Shown piece by piece: positions 30,401-40,000 of a DNA stretch of 64,000 nucleotides; position 1 is the first letter of the stretch, and the number at the start of each line of letters is the position of its first letter. A model generated the notes under the pieces. That model did not search any database. It worked only from the letters and a program-made list of their open reading frames with translations, and was not told where the DNA came from. This DNA is from Aequorivita sp. H23M31 (GTDB lineage: Bacteria > Bacteroidota > Bacteroidia > Flavobacteriales > Flavobacteriaceae): contig NZ_CP034951.1 in the NCBI RefSeq assembly GCF_004022485.1, positions 1,612,001 to 1,676,000 of the forward strand. The letters run 5' to 3'. The position numbers and the translations under genes are program-made.

Positions 30401-32705
30401 TAGCATTACAGTACACAAGGGTAACGGTGAAAGTTGCAACTTCAGAATAGGCAGTTTCCCCGGAGGTTGTACAAGTTAAAGCCAATCTCCACTCAACTTC
30501 ATCTCCAACATTGGATGGGGCAGTGGCGGTAAACGGCACATGAAACTCTGTGGCACCACCTTCATCAATCCATCCCTCACCGTTGGTATTTGATTGCCAT
30601 TGAAAAGATAAGTTAGTAGCGCTCTCATAACCTGTAGCAGTTACTGTATAGGTAGTACCTCCATTTCCAGTTTCTGGATCTACAGCTGCTGTCCCTGCCT
30701 CTGGCTCTCCAGAACATGTATCTGGAAAAATCACATTAAACGTATAATCCTCAAATTCACCTAATGTATAAGCTGTAGCACACGGATCTGTATTTCCAGT
30801 AGAGCTACTCCAATTGCTTACAATCCGCATTCTTGTTTCACCTTCCAAGGCTCCACCAGGTACTTCAAAAGATCCTGAAGGGCTGGTATTATAGGAAGTA
30901 GATGCATACGCTACCTCATCAGCAGTAAAGGCTCCATCGTGGTTCCAGTCTACCCAAATTTTAAATCCAGCAGATCCACCAAGGACGTCGGCTTCAAATG
31001 CAACAGATTCGTTAACTGCCTGAGACACTGTTTGAGTATCAGAAAAATCTCCATATCCTCCTGGTGAGAAACCACTTTCAAGGTTGGAAATATTCTCAAT
31101 TCCACCAGATGTAGAAAAGTTATTAATATATCGTGCTGTGTTCGTAGCTTCTGGAATACAATAGCACTCATTAGCATTAGGGTTTATTGTTACCGCAATG
31201 ACTTCTGAGTTATCGATGTCTCCATTAGAGCACTCTACGTGGTAGCGGTAATCTGTTGCATCCTCGATTCCAGGGATAGTAATAGTAGATGCGGATACAT
31301 CTAAATCTGTCCAGGTCCCAGTTCCAGCTGGAGAGGATTGCCAAGTACGTATTAAACCAACGGCTGGTTCTGAATTGCCAGTAACCGACATGCTGAAAGC
31401 TGTATTTGCACACACCATCATTTCGGTATCACCTACTACAGTTCCTGCCACTGCTTCTGTGCAGCTATCCAGTACTATAATTTGAATTGAATAATCTTCA
31501 TATTCTCCTTGACCACTGTGCGAACAAGGCCCATTTGGACCTCCACTTGGGGTATAAGATGAACCAATACGCATTCTAAGAGTTCCGGATGCACTTGAAG
31601 GCAAAGTGAAAGAACCAGAATAAGAACCATTATAACTGGAGCTTTGGAAAACCATTTCAGAAGCATCAAAAATAAGATCATTATTATAATCCACCCAGAT
31701 TTTTAAACCTGCCGTTTCGCCAGATTGAAGTACCACAGAATATTCAATGGTTCCTTCTGGAATGGCCATAACGGTCTCTTCTGAGAAGTCGCTATAGCCA
31801 CTTCCATTTTCACCAGGTCCCGTATTTGCATTATTAACATCTTGGTTAGCGCCACCCATAAGAGTAACGGATTCTATATAAGCCGAATTACCCGTTGTGG
31901 TTGGAATACAATGTCCGGTGTAAATATTTAACGGACCGGACCAAAAACTCAAATCTCCAGACCCACAATCTGCTTGAACATATACATGATAAGCGGTCCC
32001 AGCCATTAAGTTAGTAATTTGATAATTGGTAACAGAAGCAACCTCTGATCCTATCTCTGCGGAATCACCGGGAGTATAACCAACAGGACCCCAAGAAACA
32101 TTCCAAGAAGATTCATTACCTCCAGCCGTCCAAGAAATATCAGCTTGAGACAGTGTAAGGTTTGCAGCCGTCAAAGCGGTTGGTCTAGGACAGGTTGGCG
32201 GATCAGCAACATCAGTACCAGTAATACTAAGTGTATATGCCGTACTCTGCGGAGACGCCCATGTTGAAATAACAATATAATAAGTCTCTCCTTGAATTAC
32301 AGGTAATTGAGGAATAGATCGGGTACCAGACCCAGATCCTACGTGGTAACCAACGGTAGATGAAAATGGGCAGCCAATAAATGCAAATAGGCCCGTGTAA
32401 GATCCCACTCCCTCTAGGTTAATATCTACAAAACCATTTGCTCCGGCTGTATAGGAGTAAACGGCCTCATCGCCATTTAAGTAAAAGGTGTACGAAGTTC
32501 CATTCGTAATTGCTCCAGGTGCCACTGGTGGTATGTCTGAAGACGAATAATTGCTGCCATAATCGGCGGTGTTTCCTGTGACCGTAAACGGCATGCTACT
32601 GACCACCACCGGGTCTTCACAGGTGCTACCGGTTTGCGCCCATCCTTGCCAGGAAAAGGTGAAAGCCAATAACGTGAAAAATAGAAAAGTAATTCTCTTA
32701 TTCAT
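27486..32705 (-). CDS. Large secreted multi-GEVED surface protein with T9SS sorting domain
   Basis: The 1739-aa protein has a signal peptide (ending SWQGWAQ). It then has a PPC-like beta domain, an FN3 domain (about 170-260) and six GEVED domains near 265-410, 515-660, 765-905, 918-1080, 1257-1405 and 1510-1655, most ending in a G-x-x-EDYT/S signature. Ig-like spacers separate some of these; two share the near-identical motif WQSNTxGxGWIDEG, a sign of recent duplication. A separate beta domain lies at 1085-1250. The last 75 residues are a type IX secretion sorting domain (NFSYHPNPMSEILNIS... DVSTLPTGTYIFRV). It is probably a cell-surface or released adhesin; ligand unknown. Confidence 0.9.
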   Translation of the reverse strand: MNKRITFLFFTLLAFTFSWQGWAQTGSTCEDPVVVSSMPFTVTGNTADYGSNYSSSDIPPVAPGAITNGTSYTFYLNGDEAVYSYTAGANGFVDINLEGVGSYTGLFAFIGCPFSSTVGYHVGSGSGTRSIPQLPVIQGETYYIVISTWASPQSTAYTLSITGTDVADPPTCPRPTALTAANLTLSQADISWTAGGNESSWNVSWGPVGYTPGDSAEIGSEVASVTNYQITNLMAGTAYHVYVQADCGSGDLSFWSGPLNIYTGHCIPTTTGNSAYIESVTLMGGANQDVNNANTGPGENGSGYSDFSEETVMAIPEGTIEYSVVLQSGETAGLKIWVDYNNDLIFDASEMVFQSSSYNGSYSGSFTLPSSASGTLRMRIGSSYTPSGGPNGPCSHSGQGEYEDYSIQIIVLDSCTEAVAGTVVGDTEMMVCANTAFSMSVTGNSEPAVGLIRTWQSSPAGTGTWTDLDVSASTITIPGIEDATDYRYHVECSNGDIDNSEVIAVTINPNANECYCIPEATNTARYINNFSTSGGIENISNLESGFSPGGYGDFSDTQTVSQAVNESVAFEADVLGGSAGFKIWVDWNHDGAFTADEVAYASTSYNTSPSGSFEVPGGALEGETRMRIVSNWSSSTGNTDPCATAYTLGEFEDYTFNVIFPDTCSGEPEAGTAAVDPETGNGGTTYTVTATGYESATNLSFQWQSNTNGEGWIDEGGATEFHVPFTATAPSNVGDEVEWRLALTCTTSGETAYSEVATFTVTLVYCNATVSSVEAITRVIFAGIDNSSDAASTVPYEDFTAFTAEVEAGETYSFAAEGNTKGNYTNYFTVWVDWNHNGEFETEEMYTIGSIVNSTGSDGQQAISDILVPEDAVAGETRMRVIKNFNSARTNPCGSASFGQIEDYTVNVAGGEEPFPSPYCNIDESDGSVVVEEITKVELAGTTITNDNSTDVLIDKTDVIVDLISGNTYNLSVEGNTYGDFTTNIVAFIDWNQNGILDDEGEVYELGTLENSSGNDGISVSMDIEVPSGAVLGETRIRITKTYFDELSDAIVTPCGIQFDPFGMGTESGYGQALDFTLNIEEGEGPDCGQGDDSNNFENGYNITAGGSFRNADDFMVSPDNTLNVRSIVLNILSQGPLTSVDINFYNDNNGAPGSTVVEAVTGLVPYSQTVIGGAFGFDVYQVMLETDLEFEGGPNGATFWMQPVANGGTAYWEVTSVGTLGAPIHTSEAGGAWISDEDGNQAVFKLYCTVVDPPPFECNFNITSTVEPITRVQIANVDNSSPATSTVVLEDFTSIVINAEEGATLEVALEGNTAGSYTNYFTVFINTDSEQPWRTFEMFEIGSITNSTGTDGQQATATITLPSSLTAGEHLLRVVKNYNTSPLFPCASYSFGQGEDYTLFIGEMEDCSGTPDAGIASVNPTEGNPNSSYTVSASGYSTGNGLTYQWQSNTDGAGWIDEGVAEDHYSSYQATAPSGLGVSVEWRLEVTCSFSQETSYSEIATFTTAESMIYCTPELDCTDGDMITNVTFQEIDNTTSCSPNGYGDYTAMEATVQSGGTYPISVSVGNGWAYESVSVWIDFDSNGTFDEDEFFYIGTGSAQALTGNIAIPAGTTDGNYRMRVRVAAVGEASATWDMSCDEDQGYGETEDYTVVVDGVVGVQDYSNLNFSYHPNPMSEILNISANRTIESVSAYNVLGQQVISNKQFADGKVDVSTLPTGTYIFRVTFEGGLEENFKVLKQ

Positions 32706-33027
32706 AATTAAGGGTTTTAGTTAATATTGGGGTCAAGTTAAAAAAAAGAAAAATGAACTACAACGTTTTGCCAATCTCAATTCTAAAATCCAAGTAATAT
32801 CCCAAAACTTTAACATCTAAAGTATGGGGAAATTCGCAGCGGATGTAATCTTGAACCACTGTCTCAGAACTTTTTTCCTCAATGTTATTAGAAAATTCTT
32901 GGCTGCAGAAAAAGTAATATCTGGAAAAATGTTGCATAGAAATTTGTCCACGAAATGAGGCAGATTCCTTTCATTAGATATACATTCTGATGAGGTGTTG
33001 TTAATTTCTTAGAAAACTCTCTCCTAT
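32706..33027. other. Intergenic region without a recognised gene
   Basis: About 320 bp between two minus-strand genes. I saw no open frame of note, no hairpin followed by a T-run and no complete promoter. Confidence 0.4.
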
Positions 33028-34095
33028 CTATTTTTCTTCCTTCTGAAAAATAAGTTTCGATATTTTTTTATTCCCTGAAGCAAACGCCAAACTATCATTT
33101 ACAAATTCAATTGCGAAAAATCCTTCATCTGAAAGTTTTCTCCAATGTTTCCCTCCGCTACCACTGAAAAATATTCCGTTGGGCCCCACCGATACAACAC
33201 CTTGGCCCTGAGTAAAAGGCATATATTTAACGGATGATTGATACCCAGGCTCTTCCCCATCAGCGATTAAATTCCAGGATTTACCACCGTTTGTGGTAAT
33301 TGCTTTATTTTTTACATTGGAATTCTTGTCCTCCCAATCACCACCTAAGATTATTCCATTTTGTGCGTCCCAGAAGTCAACTGTAAAAATTCCCGTCATA
33401 GCCTTTCCACTAACAATTGGAGTATCATATATTTCCCAGGTTTTCCCTTTATCTCCCGAGTGCATAACCCGGGAATTTTTACCGCCCGTTACAACCCAGG
33501 CATTATCCTTGTATATCGCGATATTAGAATTACTTGCCGCAAAAGCAGCTTCACCTTTTTCGACTTTAGGCAAGTTTTCACAAGGGATTTTTTCCCAAGT
33601 ATTTCCACCATCACGAGTAATTATAACCAACATGCAACCTCCAATGGGATCTCCAATGGCAATTCCTTCCTTTTCATTCCAAAATTTCATAGAATCGTAA
33701 AATACTTCAGGGCCACTTTCTTTATAAACCTCTTCAATATTAGTAGCCTCCGTGCCATTGAACCCAATTTTATAGAGAACGGCAGGACTTGCAATACTGA
33801 GCACAAATACGGCTTCCTTGGTGGTAGCAATAGAGCGAAAATGCAATAGAGAATCAGAATATTTTATAACCGCAAGTTTTGGAATATCACCATCGATAAG
33901 CCCCACCTTCCCATTGTTTGCGGCGAACCAAACACGATTCTCATCAAGAGGAGCTAACGCTCGAATATTCAAACTATCCACAAACACCGGAGTGATTTGT
34001 ACCGAGTCAATCTGGAATTCGGTTTTCTTTTTGCAGGAAGCAAAAGCTATTAGTATTAGATAAAACACCGTTAACTTTCCAATGGGGATTCGCAT
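33028..34095 (-). CDS. Ycf48-like beta-propeller lipoprotein
   Basis: The 355-aa protein has a lipoprotein signal (FYLILIAFASC, Cys21). It has repeated blades with the BNR/Ycf48-like pattern of DGGNTWE, DKGKTWEIYD, NGGKSWNLI and GGKHWRKLS, indicating a beta propeller of about six or seven blades. Proteins of this kind are often annotated as oxidoreductases or photosystem II stability factors; no redox cofactor motif is present, so a scaffold or glycan-binding role is equally possible. A TATCTTTA -7-like box lies near 34117-34124 upstream. It stands between the GEVED gene and the divergent RNA methyltransferase gene. Confidence 0.82.
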   Translation of the reverse strand: MRIPIGKLTVFYLILIAFASCKKKTEFQIDSVQITPVFVDSLNIRALAPLDENRVWFAANNGKVGLIDGDIPKLAVIKYSDSLLHFRSIATTKEAVFVLSIASPAVLYKIGFNGTEATNIEEVYKESGPEVFYDSMKFWNEKEGIAIGDPIGGCMLVIITRDGGNTWEKIPCENLPKVEKGEAAFAASNSNIAIYKDNAWVVTGGKNSRVMHSGDKGKTWEIYDTPIVSGKAMTGIFTVDFWDAQNGIILGGDWEDKNSNVKNKAITTNGGKSWNLIADGEEPGYQSSVKYMPFTQGQGVVSVGPNGIFFSGSGGKHWRKLSDEGFFAIEFVNDSLAFASGNKKISKLIFQKEEK

Positions 34096-34270
34096 GAAGT
34101 TTGTTTTAGGTAAAAATAAAGATAAATTAGAAGTATTATGAGGGCCAAACCCGATAATGATGGAATTTAATTTTTATAGCTCAATTTTATATAAGAATTA
34201 GATTTTATTTCTTGTTAATTTATAATTCAAAATGTGATTCTAATTGTCTTTTAATTCAGTTTCAAAAAGA

Positions 34271-34278
34271 TACCTTTG
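34271..34278 (+). promoter_or_regulatory. -7 promoter box for the RNA methyltransferase gene
   Basis: TACCTTTG, followed by C, about 100 bases before the ATG at 34380. A TTG lies 24 bases upstream, a little beyond the usual spacing. Confidence 0.45.
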
Positions 34279-34379
34279 CACCCTCTAATGTTTTTTGCAA
34301 AACTGGAGTCTTTTAAATATAAGAAGACAACACAGAGTTTAATCTAAAATATTAGTGCTTCCAAGCTAAATATAACCTA

Positions 34380-35603
34380 ATGAAACTACACCGAAATTTA
34401 GTATTTGCAACTATAGACTCTCTTAACCAAATTTTTAACGAGGGAAAACAGGCAGACAAGGTGCTACGCCATACTTTAAGACTAGATAAACGCTGGGGCT
34501 CCAGGGATCGGAGTTTTATTGCGGAAACAACTTATGATATTGTTAGGTGGAAACGACTATATGCTGAAATTGCCGAAGTGCGCGAACCTTTTGACCGCGC
34601 CAATCTTTTTCGTCTTTTTGCCGTTTGGGCAACATTGAGCGGAATAAAAATCCCAGATTGGAAACAATTTGAGGACACACCCACCCGCCGAATAAAAGGT
34701 AGGTTCGATGAACTTTCAAAAATCAGGAAATATCGAGAATCCATTCCCGATTGGATGGATGAACTAGGTGAAAAAGAACTGGGCAAAAAGTGGGACAAGG
34801 AAATTGCGGCGTTAAACCAATTGGCAGATGTTGTACTTCGTGTCAATACCTTAAAGACTACGCTCGAGAATCTCCAAAATGAACTGGCCGATTTGAATAT
34901 TGAAACCGAAACCATTCCTGGTTATCCAAATGCACTGAAACTAAAAGAGCGCGCCAATGTATTTATAACGGATGCTTTTAAAAATGGCTTGTTTGAGGTG
35001 CAAGATGCGTCATCCCAAAAAGTTGCGGAGATGCTCGACGCAAAACCTGGGATGCGCGTGGTGGATGCTTGTGCAGGCGCTGGTGGTAAGAGCCTCCATA
35101 TTGCTACAATGATGGAAAACAAGGGACAATTGATCGCAATGGATATTTATGAGAATAAATTGAACGAATTAAAGCGCCGCGCCCGAAGAAATGATATTTT
35201 CAATATCGAAACAAGAGTAATAGATTCCACCAAGGTTATAAAAAAACTAGCTGAAAAGGCGGATAAAGTTTTGATCGATGCCCCTTGCTCCGGATTGGGT
35301 GTCCTAAAAAGAAATCCAGATAGCAAATGGAAACTACAGCCTGAATTCCTGGACAGCATCCGCAACACCCAGAAGGAACTGCTGGATTCTTATTCGCGCA
35401 TGGTAAAACCTGGCGGAGATTTAGTTTATGCCACTTGTTCTATTTTGCCGTCCGAAAATGAAAAACAGGTAAAATCTTTTTTAGCCCGAGAAGAAGGAAA
35501 GGACTTTTCACTATTAAAGGAGGAAAAAATATTGCCAAGTAAAAGCGGTTTTGACGGATTTTATATTTCTTTGTTAAGAAAAGCGGAAAAAGTAGAAAAA
35601 TAA
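34380..35603 (+). CDS. RsmB/NOP-family RNA (cytosine-5) methyltransferase
   Basis: The 407-aa protein has an N-terminal NusB-like helical region (about 1-130) and a C-terminal Rossmann methyltransferase domain. The SAM motif is VVDACAGAGGKSLHIA. The two cysteines of this family are in DAPCSGLGVLKRNPDSKW and YATCSILPSENEKQV; in m5C enzymes the second forms the covalent cytosine adduct and the first aids release. The likely target is a cytosine in 16S or other rRNA, but the exact site is not given by the sequence. It is followed after 34 bp by the endonuclease I gene. Confidence 0.9.
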   Translation: MKLHRNLVFATIDSLNQIFNEGKQADKVLRHTLRLDKRWGSRDRSFIAETTYDIVRWKRLYAEIAEVREPFDRANLFRLFAVWATLSGIKIPDWKQFEDTPTRRIKGRFDELSKIRKYRESIPDWMDELGEKELGKKWDKEIAALNQLADVVLRVNTLKTTLENLQNELADLNIETETIPGYPNALKLKERANVFITDAFKNGLFEVQDASSQKVAEMLDAKPGMRVVDACAGAGGKSLHIATMMENKGQLIAMDIYENKLNELKRRARRNDIFNIETRVIDSTKVIKKLAEKADKVLIDAPCSGLGVLKRNPDSKWKLQPEFLDSIRNTQKELLDSYSRMVKPGGDLVYATCSILPSENEKQVKSFLAREEGKDFSLLKEEKILPSKSGFDGFYISLLRKAEKVEK

Positions 35604-35637
35604 TCAGCTTGTCGACTAACCAAAAGATCATTTTAAA

Positions 35638-36684
35638 ATGAAAAAAACCATTACCCTCATTTTTTTAATTTGCCTTCAAACCTTATTCGCCCAACAGCCG
35701 TACTATAATAATGTTGATCTTACATTAACTGGGCAAGAACTTTATATGGCACTTCAGCAAAAAATAAATAATGCCAGTACTTCCTTTACGTATGGTGATA
35801 CCAAAGAATCGATGAAAGTAACCGACCAAGATCCCAACAACAGCAATAATGTGCTGTTGATCTATGGTTACAATGATACAGATGGTAATTGCACCACAGA
35901 CCGAACTCGAAACAAAAATAAATTTGGAGGTGGAAACTGCGAGTATAATCGAGAACACACTTTTGCTCGATCCAATGCAAATCCTTCTATGGGTGATGCG
36001 AGCAATGGCAGAACTGGCATTGTGGCCGATCCTCATAATCTTAGACCCGCGGATCAACAAATGAACAACAATAGAGGAAATCGCAAAATGGCAGCGGGCT
36101 CAGGAAATGCCGGGAACATTGATAACAGCACATTTTATCCCGGTGACGAGTGGAAAGGTGATGTGGCCCGTATGATGATGTATATGTACACCCGATATGG
36201 CAATCAATGTCTGCCATCCTTGAATGGAACTGGAAGCCTTCAGGGAGGCACCCAAATGCTCCAAATATACCTACAATGGAATGTTGAAGATCCGGTAAGT
36301 GACTTTGAAGATCAGCGCAATCCTTATCTAGAAACCATATATGGCAACAGAAATCCCTTTATTGACAACCCTTATTTGGCCACCATAATTTGGGGCGGCC
36401 CTATGGCGGAAGATCGTTGGGACATGATGGGTGCTCAAGATTTTATTGTGGATAACATCAGCGTATATCCCAACCCTACTTCAGAAATGATATGGGTAAG
36501 CGACAATACATCCTTCCCAATAGATAATTATTCTGTTTACGACGTTTCTGGAAGAATGGTTCTACACAATACTTTCAATACATCAGAAAAAAAGATAGAT
36601 GTATCAAATTTGGATACAGGTATATATTTGTTGGAACTTATCTCTGCGGAAAAAAGAGTTGTTAAAAAGATTATGGTCCAATAA
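35638..36684 (+). CDS. Secreted endonuclease I with T9SS sorting domain
   Basis: The 348-aa protein has a signal peptide (MKKTITLIFLICLQTLFAQ). The Endonuclease I domain (about 25-255) has EYNREHTFARS near residue 100 and DPHNLRPADQQMNNNRGNRK near 130, the His/Asn metal-binding nuclease signature of the EndA/Vvn group. These enzymes degrade extracellular DNA and RNA non-specifically. The last 75 residues form a T9SS sorting domain (ISVYPNPTSEMIWVS... LDTGIYLLEL), so it should be exported across the outer membrane. The probable role is nutrient or phosphate gain from environmental DNA. Confidence 0.92.
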   Translation: MKKTITLIFLICLQTLFAQQPYYNNVDLTLTGQELYMALQQKINNASTSFTYGDTKESMKVTDQDPNNSNNVLLIYGYNDTDGNCTTDRTRNKNKFGGGNCEYNREHTFARSNANPSMGDASNGRTGIVADPHNLRPADQQMNNNRGNRKMAAGSGNAGNIDNSTFYPGDEWKGDVARMMMYMYTRYGNQCLPSLNGTGSLQGGTQMLQIYLQWNVEDPVSDFEDQRNPYLETIYGNRNPFIDNPYLATIIWGGPMAEDRWDMMGAQDFIVDNISVYPNPTSEMIWVSDNTSFPIDNYSVYDVSGRMVLHNTFNTSEKKIDVSNLDTGIYLLELISAEKRVVKKIMVQ

Positions 36685-36708
36685 ATATAAGCTATCCTAA
36701 GAACCAAA

Positions 36709-36738
36709 GCGGATCTCTCTTGAGGTCCGTTTTTTTGT
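36709..36738 (+). terminator. Intrinsic terminator of the endonuclease I gene
   Basis: CGGATCTC pairs with GAGGTCCG (one G-U) around a TCTT loop, followed by seven T. Confidence 0.8.
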
Positions 36739-36969
36739 TTCAATTATTTCAGGAGAAGGAATAAATAAACGAGCAAAATAAAATGACAATGTGGCGATAA
36801 ATCCATAGTTTAAAAATCGCAAATGATAATGCGACTAGAGGATTCTGTAATTCTTAAAATCTTCTCTCACTTCATTCCGGACATTCTTAAGCTTGAGAAC
36901 CTCTCAAAAGATTGTTCCATTCTTACAAGCAACCTGTACAAACAGATGCCCATATTCTATGAATTAAGT

Positions 36970-36977
36970 TACCTTTG
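36970..36977 (+). promoter_or_regulatory. -7 promoter box for purL
   Basis: TACCTTTG, followed by C, 30 bases before the purL ATG. No TTG with proper spacing was found. Confidence 0.4.
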
Positions 36978-37007
36978 CACCTCAATAATTTTTAAAGAAA
37001 GTTCAGG

Positions 37008-40000
37008 ATGATTCACTTTTTTGGAAATGCCGAAAACACCGTTTATGCCGTTCACACTAAGGGCAATCTCACAGAGGATACCGTAAAAAAACTGCAATGG
37101 CTATTTGGGGGACAACCCTTGATTCCGCAATCCGTTGTGTTGCCGGTCCATTCCAACTATTTTATCGGACCCCGCGCCGCGATGATTACTCCGTGGAGTA
37201 CAAATGCTGTTGAAATAACCCAAAATATGGGCATAGAAGGCATTATTCGAATTGAGGAAATGCACAATGACCAGAATCAGGATTTTGACAATATGCTTTC
37301 GCAAAAGTTTCCAGAGCTTAACCAAAATATATTCGATATTAATATTTTTCCTGAAGGCATATTAGAGATTGAAAACATTTCGGAATACAATTTAAAAGAA
37401 GGGCTGGCCCTAAATGAGGAGGAAGTGGAATATTTAGAAAATATGTCCACAAAAATCGGGAGAAAATTAACGGATAGTGAAGTTTTCGGTTTTAGCCAAG
37501 TAAACAGTGAGCATTGCCGACATAAGATTTTTAACGGAACGTTTGAGATCGATGGTCATGAAATGCCTTCCTCCCTTTTCAAATTAATTAAAAAAACCTC
37601 CGCCGTAAATCCGAATGATATCGTTTCGGCATATAAAGACAATGTAGCCTTTATTAAAGGTCCAAAAGTGATGCAATGGGCACCCAAAACCGCGGACAAA
37701 CCAGATTGGTATGAAGAGAAGGAATTTGAGAGCGTAATTTCACTAAAAGCAGAAACCCATAATTTTCCTACCACAGTTGAACCCTTTAACGGGGCGGCAA
37801 CTGGCAGTGGCGGTGAAATCCGTGATAGGTTGGCCGGAGGAAAAGGATCGCTGCCATTGGCTGGAACTGCGGTATATATGACTTCCTACTCCCGTTTGGA
37901 TGAAGCCCGGCCTTGGGAAAAAGGAATGGAAGAAAGACAATGGCTGTACCAAACTCCTTTGGATATATTGATAAAAGCCAGCAACGGAGCCTCAGATTTT
38001 GGAAACAAATTCGGGCAACCTTTAATTGCTGGATCGGTTTTGACTTTTGAGCACCAAGAAAGCTTCGACAAGCTCAGCCTGACAAAGGAAAGAAAATTAG
38101 GCTATGACAAAGTTATAATGATGGCTGGTGGAATTGGTTATGGAAAAGCCAGCCAGGCCATTAAAGGGAAACCTGTTGAAGGAGATAAAATCGTAGTTCT
38201 AGGAGGAGAAAATTATAGAATTGGTATGGGCGGCGCCGCAGTTTCTTCGGCCGATACGGGAGAATTCCATAGCGGAATTGAACTCAATGCCATCCAAAGA
38301 AGTAATCCCGAAATGCAAAAACGGGCAGCCAACGCCATTCGGGCAATGGTGGAAAGGGATCATAATCCCATCGTTTCCATTCACGATCATGGTGCTGGCG
38401 GACATTTAAATTGCTTGAGCGAATTGGTAGAAGATACTGGCGGAAGGATTTCCCTTGATAAACTTCCCGTAGGCGACCCAACCCTCTCTGCAAAGGAAAT
38501 AATGGGCAACGAAAGTCAGGAACGGATGGGATTGATAATAGCCGAAGATAATATGGATATTCTCCAGCGCGTTGCGGATCGGGAACGCTCCCCAATGTAT
38601 GAAGTGGGACATGTTACCGGCGATAAACGTTTTTGTTTTGAGAATGCAAAGGGTGAAAAACCTATGGACTTTGCTTTGGAAGATATGTTCGGCAGTTCTC
38701 CGAAAACTATTATGCGAGATAAGACTGTCGATCGAAGTTATAAGAATCCAGAATATGATAATTCCAAAATAAAAGAATACTTAGAGCAGCTGCTTCAATT
38801 GGAAGCGGTTGCCTGCAAAGACTGGCTTACCAATAAAGTCGATCGATGCGTTACCGGTCGTGTTGCCAAGCAACAAACTGTGGGTCCACTGCAGTTGCCC
38901 CTTAATAATTGCGGGGTAATGGCATTGGACTTTAAGGGAAAGGAAGGGGTGGCAACTTCATTGGGACATTCTCCTTTGACTGCATTGATCGATCCTGCAA
39001 TCGGTTCGCGAAATGCAATTACCGAAGCGCTGACTAATATAGTTTGGGCGCCGATGAAAGACGGTTTAAAAAGTATTTCACTTTCTGCAAACTGGATGTG
39101 GCCAGCAAACAATGAAGGCGAAGACGCTCGCTTATACGCTGCCGTAAAAGAAGTTTCAGACTTTGCCATCGATTTGGGAATAAATGTTCCAACAGGAAAA
39201 GATTCACTTTCGATGAAACAGCGTTATAAAGACGATGAGGTCATTTCTCCCGGAACGGTCATTATTTCAGCTGCCGGGAATTGTAATGACATCAAAAAAG
39301 TGGTGGAACCTGTTCTTAAAAAGTCCCATAGTATTGGGGGTGGCAGTATATATTATATCAACATTTCCCAAGACGATTTTAAATTAGGCGGTTCTTCTTT
39401 CAATCAAATTTTAAGCGGAATCGGTAACGAGGCACCAACCGTGAAAAGTGCGAAATATGTGAAAACGGTTTTCAATACTCTGCAGAAATTAATTGCTGAT
39501 GAAAAGATTATTGCCGGTCACGATGTAGCTTCAGGGGGTTTAATTACTACTTTATTGGAAATGTGCTTTGCCGATTTAAATCTGGGAGCAGATTTGGATG
39601 TATCATCTTTAGGTGAAAAGGATTCCGTAAAGCTTCTTTTTGCTGAAAACTGTGGAATAGTAATACAAGCTTCAAATGATGGATCGGTTGAAAAAATGCT
39701 GACTTCAAACCACATCGATTTCCAGAAAATTGGAACGGTTACCGAAAGCGACACACTTAAAATAAAAAATAATTCCGAAGATTTCAATTTCAACATTACA
39801 GATTTGCGTGATACCTGGTATAGAACTTCATACTTGCTGGATATTCACCAAAGCGGAAAAGTTTATGCAAATGAGCGATTTGACAACTATAAAAAACAAC
39901 CTTTAAAGTTCGAGTTCCCTAAGAATTTTACAGGCAACCTCTCGACTTCTTTCGAGCAAACAATGTCAGGTCCAGCGCAGTCGAGACCTCATAGAATCAA

